From Sphingomonas aerophila (lineage in GTDB: Bacteria; Pseudomonadota; Alphaproteobacteria; Sphingomonadales; Sphingomonadaceae): 64,000 bases of DNA. Positions 8,783-17,617 of this stretch are shown piece after piece. How positions within the stretch are numbered: position 1 is the stretch's first letter; every line of letters begins with the position of its first letter. Position numbers and translations under genes: made by a program. Under the pieces are notes generated by a model. The model ran no database searches. It was given only the letters and a program-made list of their open reading frames with translations, and had not been told where the DNA came from. Where the stretch lies: contig NZ_JACIJK010000012.1 in assembly GCF_014199305.1 (NCBI RefSeq), positions 1 to 64,000 of the forward strand, read 5' to 3'.

Positions 8783-10132
8783 ATGAGGCTAATAGGTCTT
8801 GCGGCGGCTGCGACGTGCCTTGCGGCGTCACCTGTAGCGGCCCGGCCGGAGCAGTCATGCTCCGCGGGGGTGTGCCAGATTAAGTTGACGCCAACGCAGT
8901 TGCTCGGAGCGGCCGAGCGGCTCGTGGCCGAAGGTCGCTATGCCGAAGCTAAGCCACTCGTGGACGTCCTCAGGCAAGCGCCAGGGCTTAAACTGAAGTC
9001 GGCGTTCCTAAGTGGTCTGATTGCGTCGCGGACGGGAGATTATGCCAGCGCCGCGGATCAGTTCATGGCCATCCTCGCGAACGATCCGCGGCAAACGCGG
9101 GTTCGACTGGAGCTCGCGCAGGCATTTATGGCTTTGAAGAAGACTGCGAGCGCAGATCGACAGTTGCGTATCGCTCAACAAGACGCCGATCTGCCTCAGC
9201 AGGTCGCGCGAACGATCCGAACTGCGCGTGATACGATCCGCAGCGGCAGAGCGTGGCGGCTCGATGTCAACGTCGGGCTCGCGCCCGACACTAACGTTAA
9301 TAATGCTACATCGGTGAAATCTGTCACTCTTTTGCTCGGTAATGCAGCATATAGTGCCGACTTGAACGAGGACGCGAAGGCGACCTCCGGGTTGGGGGCA
9401 ACGGCGCAGCTCTCTACCGGCCTTAGGCTGCCAATCACTGCCAAGATATCTGTTCTGGCGGAGTTAGACGCGAACGGCACCAATTACTCGGGTAATCAGT
9501 TTGACGACTTTGCCGTGCAGTCTGCCACGGGAGCCGAGTATCGGTTGACCGCCACCAACAGCGTTTCTTTCGAGGGTACCTACGCCCGTCGCTGGTTTGG
9601 TGGTCGCTCGATCACGCAGCAGTTCGGGGCTCGGCTTGGGGGCCAGATGACTCTCGGACGGGCAGATCGTCTGGGTTTTCAGATCGACGTCCGCCGCAAT
9701 CAAGCCTTTTTCGACAGCGGCTATGATGGGTGGCAAGGCGGTGTTTATGGCACGTTTGAGCACGCGCTTACCCGCACCATCGTCGCGTCAATCGGCCCCT
9801 TCGTCCGGCGCGAGTGGCTCCACGAGAACGCGTTCTCAAGCAAAGAGGTTGGCGGCAACGTTGGGATCGGGGGTGAACTGCCGCGCGGGTTCAACGTCGG
9901 GGCGAGCGTGGGCGTGTCGCGGGCGACCTTCGATGCGGCCATCCCCCTTTTTGATCTGAAGCCTCGACTTGACAATCGCGCTGTCTTTCGCGCGACCGTT
10001 GGCAATCGGATACTACGATTGCATGGCTTTTCTCCTCAAGTAAACTGGACATATAATCGTATTAGCTCCTCCCTTGGCTTATATTCGATCAGAAGAAGCA
10101 GACTTGAGGTTACGCTAGCCAGATATTTCTAG
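8783..10132 (+). CDS. Slam (surface lipoprotein assembly modulator, DUF560) outer-membrane protein
   Basis: A 449-residue protein with a signal peptide (MRLIGLAAAATCLAASPVAA). Residues 35-140 form a periplasmic TPR-like domain (LLGAAERLVAEGRYAEAKPLV, then LSGLIASRTGDYASAADQF). Residues 150-449 are an outer-membrane beta-barrel of DUF560 type, beginning WRLDVNVGLAPDTNVNNAT and ending in the aromatic C-terminus LEVTLARYF expected for BAM substrates. In Neisseria, Slam proteins move TbpB-type lipoproteins or haemophores to the surface. RBS GGAGGAG lies 7 nt before ATG 8783, 23 bp after the TbpB-like gene, so the two form an operon. About 449 residues is within the usual size for the family. Confidence 0.88.
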   Translation: MRLIGLAAAATCLAASPVAARPEQSCSAGVCQIKLTPTQLLGAAERLVAEGRYAEAKPLVDVLRQAPGLKLKSAFLSGLIASRTGDYASAADQFMAILANDPRQTRVRLELAQAFMALKKTASADRQLRIAQQDADLPQQVARTIRTARDTIRSGRAWRLDVNVGLAPDTNVNNATSVKSVTLLLGNAAYSADLNEDAKATSGLGATAQLSTGLRLPITAKISVLAELDANGTNYSGNQFDDFAVQSATGAEYRLTATNSVSFEGTYARRWFGGRSITQQFGARLGGQMTLGRADRLGFQIDVRRNQAFFDSGYDGWQGGVYGTFEHALTRTIVASIGPFVRREWLHENAFSSKEVGGNVGIGGELPRGFNVGASVGVSRATFDAAIPLFDLKPRLDNRAVFRATVGNRILRLHGFSPQVNWTYNRISSSLGLYSIRRSRLEVTLARYF

Positions 10133-10420
10133 ACCTTTCCTGTTTTATCGTCTCGAACATGGTCGAGTGAAAACCTGTTGGCGAGCAGCTTCGCTAAGAC
10201 AAGTGGGCGAGAACTGTTCTCGTCGTATGTACACGTCAGCACATGTCCGCAAACGTGCGACGACCACTCGCGAGATCGCGACATTCGGGCTATTGTGTAA
10301 GTGACTATTCGTGAATTCCTAAAGATCCAGGTTGGTTAAGACGCGCCAAGCCAACGAAAAAAGACGACGGGGATTTGCCGCCCAGTTGCGGACACTCTGA
10401 CGGTCGCGCACTGTTGGTCA

Positions 10421-10885
10421 ATGCGGCCCGCGATCGTTCCCGCCATTGCACTCTGGCTAGCCGCATGCAGCGAGCCAAGACCTCCCGCGCTGCGACAAGT
10501 GGCGATCTGGGCACCGGGCCTAGACATCACAATCGACGTTGAGGGGAATGGCCGTTATTTGAATCGATCCAACGGCGAGCACAGGTGCTTCTTGCTCGCG
10601 TCGAAGCAGCTCGATGACCTTATCCGACGCATGGAAGTGTTTCGGCGGTCTCCTCAGACGATGGCAGGCGAAGATGTGCGGGCATTTTCCCTGCGTGGCG
10701 TCCCATGCGACGGACCTTACGTTACTGACAACGGCGGCATGTCAATTCGTTGGCTCGGCACCTCAGTCGACCAGTTCTATTCTGCAGATTTTGGCTGCGA
10801 TCGCGACAGGTATGCGGCGAGGAACAAGGAGCTTCGGGCGATACTGAAGTCTCTTCCCGTTCCCGAGCCACAGAGCCTGCCGTGA
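10421..10885 (+). CDS. Hypothetical lipoprotein
   Basis: A 154-residue protein whose N-terminus has a lipobox, ALWLAAC, with Cys16 as candidate lipidation site. The mature part has two pairs of cysteines spread along it (HRCFLL, GVPCDGPY, DFGCDRD), which suggests a folded, possibly disulfide-bonded periplasmic domain. I do not recognise a family. ATG 10421 lacks a clear Shine-Dalgarno, so the start is less certain. It follows the Slam gene by 288 bp, and that gap shows no supported gene. Whether it is a further Slam client cannot be judged from sequence. Confidence 0.6.
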   Translation: MRPAIVPAIALWLAACSEPRPPALRQVAIWAPGLDITIDVEGNGRYLNRSNGEHRCFLLASKQLDDLIRRMEVFRRSPQTMAGEDVRAFSLRGVPCDGPYVTDNGGMSIRWLGTSVDQFYSADFGCDRDRYAARNKELRAILKSLPVPEPQSLP

Positions 10886-11011
10886 TCGCGACGGTTCAAA
10901 TGGGTGCGGCAATGCCTGCTCCCGCCCACAGTCCGTCAGAGTCTCCAGGCAAGTGACGGTAGATCGTGTGCAGGCGCAAGCGCGAAGCGTTTCCAATTCC
11001 GCCGGCGGCAA

Positions 11012-11281
11012 TCATTTCTCCGGACGCGACTGCATCCCGCGGGCAATTGCCTGCCACTCATTGCGTGTATGACAAACCAGTCTCCGCGACGATTTCATTT
11101 CGAGGCAAACGCGGTCTTCGCCGGAAGCTACATTCCTCTGAGAAGGTCCTAGGTTTGCAACAGCGCCTAGCCCGTGATCAGACCAACGAAGATTTGGATT
11201 GGGCTTTGGAGCAGGAATGCTCTGTGCTGCCGTCGGCGATGCCAAAGCCAAGCAGAGTGCAAAAGCACCGACCTTGTACAT
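11012..11281 (-). CDS. Small secreted protein with conserved Cys pair (89 residues)
   Basis: The frame opens at 11311, but the start at ATG 11281 is favoured because GGGAGAG lies directly upstream and it opens a signal peptide (MYKVGAFALCLALASPTAAQ). The mature C-terminal segment RVCLEMKSSRRLVCHTRNEW carries two cysteines and matches a motif I have seen in small periplasmic proteins of sphingomonads (C...RL.C.T..EW). Function unknown. It is on the opposite strand to the lipoprotein at 10421 and in the same direction as the 419-residue gene behind it, from which it is separated by 123 bp. Confidence 0.65.
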   Translation of the reverse strand: MYKVGAFALCLALASPTAAQSIPAPKPNPNLRWSDHGLGAVANLGPSQRNVASGEDRVCLEMKSSRRLVCHTRNEWQAIARGMQSRPEK

Positions 11282-11380
11282 CCGGTCTCTCCCAATAGCG
11301 GTGGCAATCATCAGTTATCGGCTTCGCCCGCGCAACCCCAAACATCTTCAACCTTGCCTCCCCAATCGGCCCGCCCTCCG

Positions 11381-11447
11381 CGCATCAACGCCCTCCCGTA
11401 ATCCTCAATTGGGATCCTGAACCGCAAACCGCACCTTGCCCGGCGGC
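11381..11447. repeat. Copy A of a two-copy repeat: 3' end of the 419-residue gene plus flank
   Basis: This stretch covers the last codons and downstream flank of the gene at 11405-12664. It recurs at 17392-17457: 19 bp are identical (11381-11399 and 17392-17410) and the rest is similar. In both copies the minus strand can be read as a C-terminus of the form PG-x-VRFAVQ, so the second copy is the remnant of a paralogous gene rather than an attachment site. Confidence 0.6.
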
Positions 11448-12664
11448 ACCAGCAGCATCGGTGCAGTCTTGCCTGCCTCGACAAGAACCTGATCAAGCGG
11501 CACGGCATCTTTGGGCGCCCCGACCGCAAACGCTTGGACCAGGCGCTGGCCTTGCGTGGGCAGCAACGTTGCCGGGATAGCGAGAGGACGGCCGCCCAGC
11601 GCTGAAAGCCAACCCGGGCGGCCGTAATGGTAGGTCCGGTGAGGGTGCACGATCTGGAGGTCTACTCTCCCAGCGTACTGTCCGACGACAAGCGGTATGC
11701 CTGCCGCGAATAGCGCGCTTGGTCGGGTGACGTGCGCTGACGCGATGGAGTATGCGGCGGCGACCGACGGCGCCGTGTCGACCAAGGTTGTCTGATCGAT
11801 CGTAAGCGGGTCGATGCCAGTGAGGCGCTTTAGCCGGCCGGCCATCCACAGCGACTTTCCGCCCGTCCGGCTCTCCATTGGTTCTTCGGCAACGTGGCTG
11901 TAGCCGACATAGATGAGCACCTTGGCTTTGGGGTCGCTGCGCAGAAGCGCTGTGCGAATGTTCTGCGCCTGTGCCTCCTCCCGCACAGCAATTGATTCCT
12001 CTCTGGAGGCTGTTGCCTTCGGAAACTGGTCGAAACGCCAGTCGTATGCCGCAGGCGCATAGCCAAGAGCCATCGCCTCTCTGACGAATGCAGCGAACAC
12101 AGGGTCCCCCGTGTAGGAACCGGTCGACTGCCTGACGATCCCGTCTCTGGCAAGCTTACCGAGCGGCGTCTTCGGGCCGGGATCGACGTCGTTGTTGAAC
12201 GCCTCCGCAGCTAGGATCGTGTAGCCCAGAGGCTTCAGTGCCCGAGCAAGCCCTAATCCGAAGGCTCGATCTCGCGGACTCAGATGTGCCTCGTTCAAGA
12301 CAACAATGCGAGTACTTCTGGCGCGAGCAACTATCTCCGCAACAGCGTCGTGGGGAATGGCCGAACGAAGCTGTGCAAGCATCTCCGGGTCGGGGCTGGG
12401 CGCTTCTCCCGAACGCGGGCGTAAGCCGCCGACCGGCAGTTCACCCGCCACCATAGGCAGGGCCTGCTCCCATGCCTGAAAGGCCCCCTCGTCCGCGATC
12501 GTGCCATCGGACTTCAGCGCTGCTGCCTTGAAGATGGTCAACGCCCGGAGATACTCACCCCGGTCGAGCGCTTCGTTACCGGCCGTTGCCGCGTCTGAGA
12601 AAGCCTCCTGAGCGCCTATGCTCGATGCCAGCAGCGCCAACGATAGGACCAGCAACCGCTTCAT
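11405..12664 (-). CDS. Secreted protein with NEAH/GYSH motifs, esterase-like or ChaN-like (unassigned)
   Basis: A 419-residue protein with a signal peptide (about residues 1-18, cleavage near SIGAQ) and a short TPR-like helical segment at 22-70. The core has VVLNEAHLSPRDR at residues 121-133, LAAEAF at 151-156 and LIYVGYSH at 250-257. A Glu/His pair near the N-terminus combined with a later G-Y-x-H is reminiscent of the EreA/ChaN/TIKI-like superfamily of metal-dependent or erythromycin-esterase-like proteins, but I cannot assign a substrate. RBS AGAGGGAG precedes ATG 12664. A decayed second copy of its 3' end lies near 17.4 kb, so the family was once duplicated here. Confidence 0.7.
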   Translation of the reverse strand: MKRLLVLSLALLASSIGAQEAFSDAATAGNEALDRGEYLRALTIFKAAALKSDGTIADEGAFQAWEQALPMVAGELPVGGLRPRSGEAPSPDPEMLAQLRSAIPHDAVAEIVARARSTRIVVLNEAHLSPRDRAFGLGLARALKPLGYTILAAEAFNNDVDPGPKTPLGKLARDGIVRQSTGSYTGDPVFAAFVREAMALGYAPAAYDWRFDQFPKATASREESIAVREEAQAQNIRTALLRSDPKAKVLIYVGYSHVAEEPMESRTGGKSLWMAGRLKRLTGIDPLTIDQTTLVDTAPSVAAAYSIASAHVTRPSALFAAGIPLVVGQYAGRVDLQIVHPHRTYHYGRPGWLSALGGRPLAIPATLLPTQGQRLVQAFAVGAPKDAVPLDQVLVEAGKTAPMLLVPPGKVRFAVQDPN

Positions 12665-13057
12665 AACGCTCCCTCTTGCAGCGGATCAGGTTATCAGGGT
12701 TTGCTGCTCTGCCCCATCCGAACCGAACGTTCTCGAAGCACGCGAAAATGTCCATGAGCGAGCGAGGGCCGACCAGTTTTCTGGTTGGAACCCCGCGATC
12801 AAGGGCCAGGCCAGTCACAATCAGGCTGGTCAACCGCGCTCGCTAGTCCGCCACTTATTGCTGAGCTGCGAGAGCCGCAGCAGGTCTGGCGCAGGTCGAG
12901 TTTCCGACTGTTTCCTATCCAAAGCGCGTTAGCTTGGAAGCGGGCTGATCCCGGACGTCGCCGCAATTGGGAAGGCTATGGGTCAACAGGGTAGAGGATG
13001 GAAAAGGCTGTCGTAAATCACTGGTCCACAATGAAAAAGCGGTTTGCTTGAGTAGCC
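12665..13057. other. Non-coding stretch, no supported gene
   Basis: No convincing ORF, RNA or repeat seen between the NEAH-motif gene and the tRNA-Thr fragment. A minus-strand ORF across this stretch gets its apparent C-rich identity from antisense reading of the tRNA fragment and is rejected. Confidence 0.5.
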
Positions 13058-13102
13058 TTCGTAATGCGGGGGTCGCAGGTTCGAGTCCTGCAAGCGGCAC
13101 CA
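13058..13102 (+). tRNA. 3' half of tRNA-Thr(CGT): probable attR-type attachment scar
   Basis: Reads TTCGTAAT (anticodon loop with CGT), then a T-arm with GGTTCGAGTC, then the 3' acceptor strand AAGCGGC, discriminator A and encoded CCA at 13100-13102. The 5' half is missing: upstream sequence has no matching acceptor strand or D-arm, and the 5' side of the anticodon stem does not pair. Homology thus begins in the anticodon loop, a common crossover point for tRNA-targeting integrases. With the tRNA on the plus strand, the intact gene should lie to the left of the element. The element interior would therefore be everything from before position 1 up to here. Confidence 0.75.
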
Positions 13103-13687
13103 CCTTTCTAGAGTACCTTAACTCAGGACGGCGGGGCTGGCCCGGGGGAAGCGTCCGGCTGGTCGCGAAACCAGACACTCCTCCACGTGAGTCTGCGGCA
13201 ACGCTCATTGCACGAGGCGGCTGGCACGAGTTGCGTTCGCCGTGGCATCATGAAGGGGCTTATCCCAATCCGCCTCGCTCCGCGCTCAGTTCCATCTCTG
13301 TTCTCATCGTCACGACGTGGTTGCCCATGCCGGACCGGCATGTCACCGGAGACAGCGCTGCTGACTGGCAAGCGTACGGCGTCCTAAAGAGGGCCTTGCT
13401 GCCCAAGCCATTTGCAGGAGCGCAGCTCGTGACAGCTGCCACAAGTCTTCTCAATGAGCAGGCATTCAGTCTTTAGAGGCTTGGGCGTTACAGCTTACGA
13501 ACCTGCGTCCGCTTAGCCAGCCATGGCGAATGGATGATCCGCTGCGGTCAGGCCTGAATGGCCGGGTTCGCGTGGAAGTCCGAACGACCGCTGTCGGCTT
13601 TAAGCGCGGATACCTACCTTCCTGGAAAGATCCGTGTCTTGAGGAGGAGCGGCCTGTCGCTGCGTAACAATGCCGCCCCACGCAGAT
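13103..13687. other. Non-coding stretch between the tRNA fragment and an AraC gene
   Basis: No gene, repeat or RNA can be supported here. Several overlapping ORFs exist but have low-complexity, shadow-like composition and no ribosome binding sites. Confidence 0.45.
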
Positions 13688-14569
13688 CTATTTCAAAGGC
13701 AAGAACAGTTCCACGGCCGCCTCATGCTCTGGAACTTCCGGGAAGAAAGCGATGCGCTGACAGTAAAGTGGGAAGTCCCGCGCCTCTTCGCCGCTGACTG
13801 GAAGCCAATCGCGGTAGAGGTACAGGGCGGCAGGCTCCAGATTGTCGGTGTTGCCGACGACACGCAGCACAGCGCAGCGGCCGCCGTGAATGGTGCCCGC
13901 CTCAATCCGCTCGCCATTTGCCTCGATCGGTCGATCGGTCCCGACGCACAGGTCCGTGCGGTACTCAGCCGGGGGCGTCGCGCGCGGATCGGAGTGGAAC
14001 ACGTTGAAGGTCGGACTGATCCTCGGCAACAGTCCGGTTGCCTTCCGCCAGGCGATGAACCGCTGAATAGTCGCGCCGATCGTCGCCGGGTCGCCACGAT
14101 GCTTCATGATCGCCACGGGCGTTGGAGCCACGTCGCGGATTGTTACGTCGCCGGGTGTGTAGGTGGTCTGCATGAGCTTGCTCCTCGCGCTGTCGAGAGG
14201 CCCGAAGGCCGCAAGCCACGGCTCCCAATCGGGAGACTTCCTGAACGACGACGGTGACTGCCCGAACCGTTGCCGAAAGGCGCGAGCGAAGGCATCTGGA
14301 GCGTCGTAACCGGCATCCATCGCTACATCGGTGACGCTCTGGGCGTCCCGGTATGCCAGCCGATGGGATGCCCTCTTCATGCGGGCGAGCTGGACATAGC
14401 GATGCACGGACAGCCCGAAGGTCGCCGTAAACTGCCGGTGAAAGTGATACTTCGAGAAGGCTGCGATCCCGCTCACAGTGTCCAAGTCCAGGTCATCCTC
14501 CAGATGCCGGTCTATGTGATCCAGCGCCCGTTGCATCCGGGCATGGTAGTTGGAAAGCGCTGCCTTCAT
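13688..14569 (-). CDS. AraC-family regulator with C-terminal GyrI-like effector domain
   Basis: A 293-residue regulator. Residues 8-110 hold two HTH motifs of AraC/XylS type (FSKYHFHRQFTATFGLSVHRYV and VTDVAMDAGYDAPDAFARAFRQRFGQSPSSFR). Residues 135-293 match the GyrI/AraC effector-binding fold (VTIRDVAPTPVAIMKHRGDPATIG through to EHEAAVELFLPLK). Such fusions respond to small hydrophobic or cationic compounds and control efflux or stress genes. The order (HTH first, effector domain last) is the Rob/SoxS-like arrangement. ATG 14569 has AGGA upstream. The adjacent gene it might control is not obvious. It is the first intact gene after the tRNA-Thr scar. Confidence 0.88.
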   Translation of the reverse strand: MKAALSNYHARMQRALDHIDRHLEDDLDLDTVSGIAAFSKYHFHRQFTATFGLSVHRYVQLARMKRASHRLAYRDAQSVTDVAMDAGYDAPDAFARAFRQRFGQSPSSFRKSPDWEPWLAAFGPLDSARSKLMQTTYTPGDVTIRDVAPTPVAIMKHRGDPATIGATIQRFIAWRKATGLLPRISPTFNVFHSDPRATPPAEYRTDLCVGTDRPIEANGERIEAGTIHGGRCAVLRVVGNTDNLEPAALYLYRDWLPVSGEEARDFPLYCQRIAFFPEVPEHEAAVELFLPLK

Positions 14570-15207
14570 CGTCCTATCCTTCGTGGCGGCACCAGCTAGG
14601 CCCTAGCGAACATGATGCGCTCGACGGATCTTGCGATTTGGCATGAACCATAGCCTATCGCCAGCGACCTGCCGTTCGGCACGTCCAGTCCATGAAGAAG
14701 CAAGAATGGGTGGGCGCCAGTAACGCCCGCGCTCGGGCATCAGCCGGGTACCAACCCGCGGTCGCATATTTGAAATCCGGCAATTCTACAGTGCTTGGGG
14801 CTGCCGCGTTCGCCTACAAGACAGTGATGCCGGGTGACTTTTTCCGATATCGAATGTCGGCGCTGACGGCCTGGCGGATCGACTATGACATAATCGACCC
14901 ATCCATCAACAAGGGAGGGGTCCTCCGTCGTTATCCGTTCAGCAGCCTTGAATCCAGCTAGCGCTCATGCATCCGGGATGCCCGGCACCCACCGCGCTGG
15001 CTTCAAGGCATCGAACGCGGCTCCGAGCTGGCCCTTGCAGCATCATTCATCGGCGGTCTCCAGTGCAGGGCACCTGTGGGGACTCCTCTGAGCGCGAAAT
15101 TTACGTGGGCTTAGCCCCACTTGGATCGGGTCGCGCGGGGCGTACAAGGTCCGGATCGGTCCATTCTGACGAACTCGCATTTCGGTGGACGATTTAGGAA
15201 CGACACC
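14570..15207. other. Intergenic stretch, nothing convincing
   Basis: Holds the promoter side of both flanking genes. An 89-codon plus-strand ORF (14692-14961) is present but has no Shine-Dalgarno and no recognisable features, so it is not called. Confidence 0.4.
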
Positions 15208-15726
15208 ATGAAACGATATCTGATCCCTGCGGCTTGCGCCGCGGTGCTATCGACCATTCCCGCAGCCAGCCTTGCAAGGCAGGACCAAGTGGTCGTCACG
15301 TCGCGACCGGTGACGTTCGTAGCTTGGCAAAAGAAGGTGCAGCACGATCTCGCGAACCGCCTTCACTACCCGATGCCCATCTTGGGAAGATTCGCTGGCA
15401 GCGGCATTGTTCGAGTGAAATTCAGTTGCAGCGAGTCAGGTCGCCCCGACAAAGTGACGCTCTTTCACAGCTCTGGCAGCCACGCCTTAGATCGCGCCGC
15501 GCTCTCAGCAGTGCGCAGGATGGCGAGCATGCATCCGTTGCCTAGAGCTTTCGGCCACGATCAGAAGTACTTTGCGGACATCTACTTCGATGATGGTCTG
15601 GACGGTGACTATGAAGCCAAGTTGCAGGCCATGAACGCCGCAGCAAACAAGGCAAATGGCTGGGCTTACGACTCGGTTGCAGCTGCCCAGGCACCAGCGC
15701 CTGTCCTCCTCACCGCCGCGCGATAG
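15208..15726 (+). CDS. Periplasmic protein with TonB C-terminal-like domain
   Basis: A 172-residue protein. ATG 15208 follows TAGGAACGACACC and opens a signal peptide (MKRYLIPAACAAVLSTIPAASLA). Residues 40-125 have the TonB-C / energy-transducer fold: WQKKVQHDLANRLHYP, then GIVRVKFSCSESGRPDKVTLFHSSGSHALDRAALSAVRRM. It lacks the N-terminal membrane anchor and proline-rich arm of a true TonB, so it is more likely a periplasmic TonB-C-like protein than a functional energy transducer. No ExbB/ExbD genes are nearby. The 3' end abuts the truncated membrane-protein pseudogene on the opposite strand. Confidence 0.8.
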   Translation: MKRYLIPAACAAVLSTIPAASLARQDQVVVTSRPVTFVAWQKKVQHDLANRLHYPMPILGRFAGSGIVRVKFSCSESGRPDKVTLFHSSGSHALDRAALSAVRRMASMHPLPRAFGHDQKYFADIYFDDGLDGDYEAKLQAMNAAANKANGWAYDSVAAAQAPAPVLLTAAR

Positions 15727-15741
15727 CTGCCCGATCTCGAC

Positions 15742-16032
15742 CTGGCGCAAGTGCGTTGCCCTGATCTTCAGCCACACGAGCAGCACCGGGAGCAGGCTGA
15801 ACATGCCGGACCCAACGAGATAGCCGTTGATGCCGGCCTGTCCTGCCTCGGCCGTGGTTTCACCGAGCCAAGTCATCGAAACCGTGTCACCGCCTGTCTC
15901 GCCGAGCGTGGTCGCAAGAGTTTTGAGAATCCAGAACACGAGCGTGACGGCTCGAACCTTGACGGCTCGGCGGCCGAGCGCTTGCATGGGCTTGCGCCTA
16001 GCGGAGAAACGCGGCCCGGGGAGGGCGCTCAT
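15742..16032 (-). pseudogene. Truncated COG4705-type membrane protein
   Basis: About 97 residues of a membrane protein of the COG4705 kind: VTLVFWILKTLATTLGETGGD, then GYLVGSGMFSLLPVLLVWLKI, with the characteristic ATTLGETGGD motif. Full-length relatives are roughly 250 residues with several membrane segments. Here the reading frame runs into antisense of the TonB-C gene at 15726, so only the first one or two helices remain. A 3' deletion joined it to the neighbouring gene. Confidence 0.6.
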
Positions 16033-16142
16033 CGCGACATTCAGGAGGCGACGTTTGGTTCACCCAACGTCGTGGCGGAATTTTGCACAGGGCGAGAGGC
16101 CGGAACAGGTGTACCCTGGCCTAGTGGTCGCGAGATTATCGC

Positions 16143-16684
16143 TCAGAAACGCCAGGCGACTTCAAATCCGCCGCCTTTATGGGCCGCCCAGGGCACCAGT
16201 CGGACCCGGTCGTCGTGACGCCCCGTCAGCAGGAAACCGCTGGCGCCTCCGATCGCCGCTCCGGCCAGAACATCGTGAATGTAATGCTTGTCTGCCTCGA
16301 CACGGGCCAACCCGACGAAGCGAGCGACGGCCAGTGCTGGCAGACCGGCTTTCCAGCCGTATCGCTTCTCCAGCGTTGTCGCTGCCGCAAAGGAAACCGA
16401 TGTGTGCCCGGACGGGAAGCTCCGATTGTCACTGTCGTCGGGCCGGCGTTCGTGAACGAGCTCCTTCAGCAACCAGGTGGTGCTGCCTGCTGCCAGCATG
16501 CTGCCACCTGCTTGCAGATCGCCGCGCCAGTCGCCTTGCACGCCGGAACCCCGAGCGCCGCCCCTATGAGCAAGTCGCGGCCGGCGCTGCTCGCCTTGGC
16601 CCAGCCGTGGTGGCCGGCCATCGCCGGCGTGGAGTGGAAAGCAGCGATGGACACTGCAAGCAGTGCAACGGACGGTCGTTTCAA
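16143..16684 (-). pseudogene. PAP2-family phosphatase, frameshifted
   Basis: Two overlapping frames together make one secreted PAP2 phosphatase. The start (ATG 16684) encodes a signal peptide MKRPSVALLAVSIAAFHSTPAMA and continues in frame to about 16541. The second frame then carries the PAP2 signature: KELVHERRP, PSGHTS, and ARVEADKHYIHD (KX6RP, SGH and RX5HX3D motifs). Adding one base near 16541 (GCGTGCAAGG to GCGGTGCAAGG) would restore a continuous protein of about 180 residues. Either a real one-base deletion or a sequencing error. If intact it would dephosphorylate lipid phosphates in the periplasm. Confidence 0.75.
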
Positions 16685-17617
16685 GCTCTGGCCTCCTTGG
16701 TTGCAGGCTCAAGTTGACAGGTGTGCCAGCGATAAGGCCGGGCAGAGGCATCATGGTGAGCGTTCGGATGCGCCAAAGTAATATCGCAAGTTAAGCTGAA
16801 TCGGGCGAGCGGCCGTTGAGCGGTGTCGCAATGCAGGTTTCGATCATGGCACAAGCACCGTGCGCGGGCGAGGGAGCTTTCGCGGTCCGGGTGGTCAGGT
16901 AGCAGCCATGCGATGTCCAGCTTCGTCATGTCCGCACCGGAAAGCGGATGGACGGCCTCCCACCCAACCCGGACATTCGGGGGCGACCCGGTCGTAGCGT
17001 CCGTACGTGCTCACCGGCAGACCTCAGACTCGACGCCACCAGCCGACGGTTTTGGAGACCGCGACGACGAAAAAACATGCTCCTATAGTCACCGTCGTTT
17101 CACCGCGAGAAGGGCCGCAAATTTGCCAGCATCGCAGCACGGTCCCGATGACGGTCCGACAAAACGCCTATGTGGCTGTTCGTTTGCCGGACGGAACGGG
17201 CGGCATGAGGGCTGCAACACTCAGCCTTATCGCTGACCCTGGAGAGTACTTCCCGACCAACTACGAACGGTTCTCGTTGGAGCAGAGAACACTGATCTGA
17301 ATGCATCCGCCATGAGGATCTTGTGCACGGACTTGCACAGGACAGCTGCGAGCTGGTCGTGCGAACTTACGCGACGTAACTCGGCCCTCTTCGCATCAAC
17401 GCCCTCCCGTGATCTCTTTCCGAATTCTGAACCGCGAAACGCACCCCGCCCGGGAGCGAGGTCAGCATTCAACTGGCACGTTGAAGTCATGGTGGCCGGC
17501 AGTCATCATGTTTGCAGCATGCCACGACCGAACCGGCGACTGGTGGACAAAAATCGGCCCCGATGCGTTGTTCGGGCGGGAAGAAGTGCCCAGCCGAACT
17601 CGCCGAAGGACACCTGA
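16685..17617. other. Gene-poor stretch holding a decayed paralog tail
   Basis: No intact gene. The minus strand at 17392-17457 reads as the last residues of a relative of the NEAH-motif protein (PG-G-VRFAVQ), followed by the same 19-nt flank found at 11381-11399. Nothing else can be supported. Confidence 0.5.
17392..17457 (-). pseudogene. Remnant 3' end of a second NEAH-motif gene (repeat copy B)
   Basis: On the minus strand this encodes PGGVRFAVQ followed by a diverged tail, against PGKVRFAVQ in the intact gene at 11405-12664. Downstream, 19 bp are identical to the flank of that gene. The upstream coding part is gone. The copy shows that at least two paralogs once lay on either side of the tRNA-Thr scar. 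Confidence 0.55.

Noticed and set aside
12915..13208. Minus-strand ORF whose middle reads LAGLEPATPAL
   Set aside because: This is antisense translation of the tRNA-Thr fragment, a well-known false protein signature. It instead supports the presence of the tRNA 3' half.
14692..14961. 89-codon plus-strand ORF
   Set aside because: No ribosome binding site, no recognised pattern and inconsistent composition.
11381..17410. The 19-bp repeat as an attachment-site pair
   Set aside because: Both copies continue into a homologous C-terminal coding region, so a duplicated gene explains them better than an integration site.
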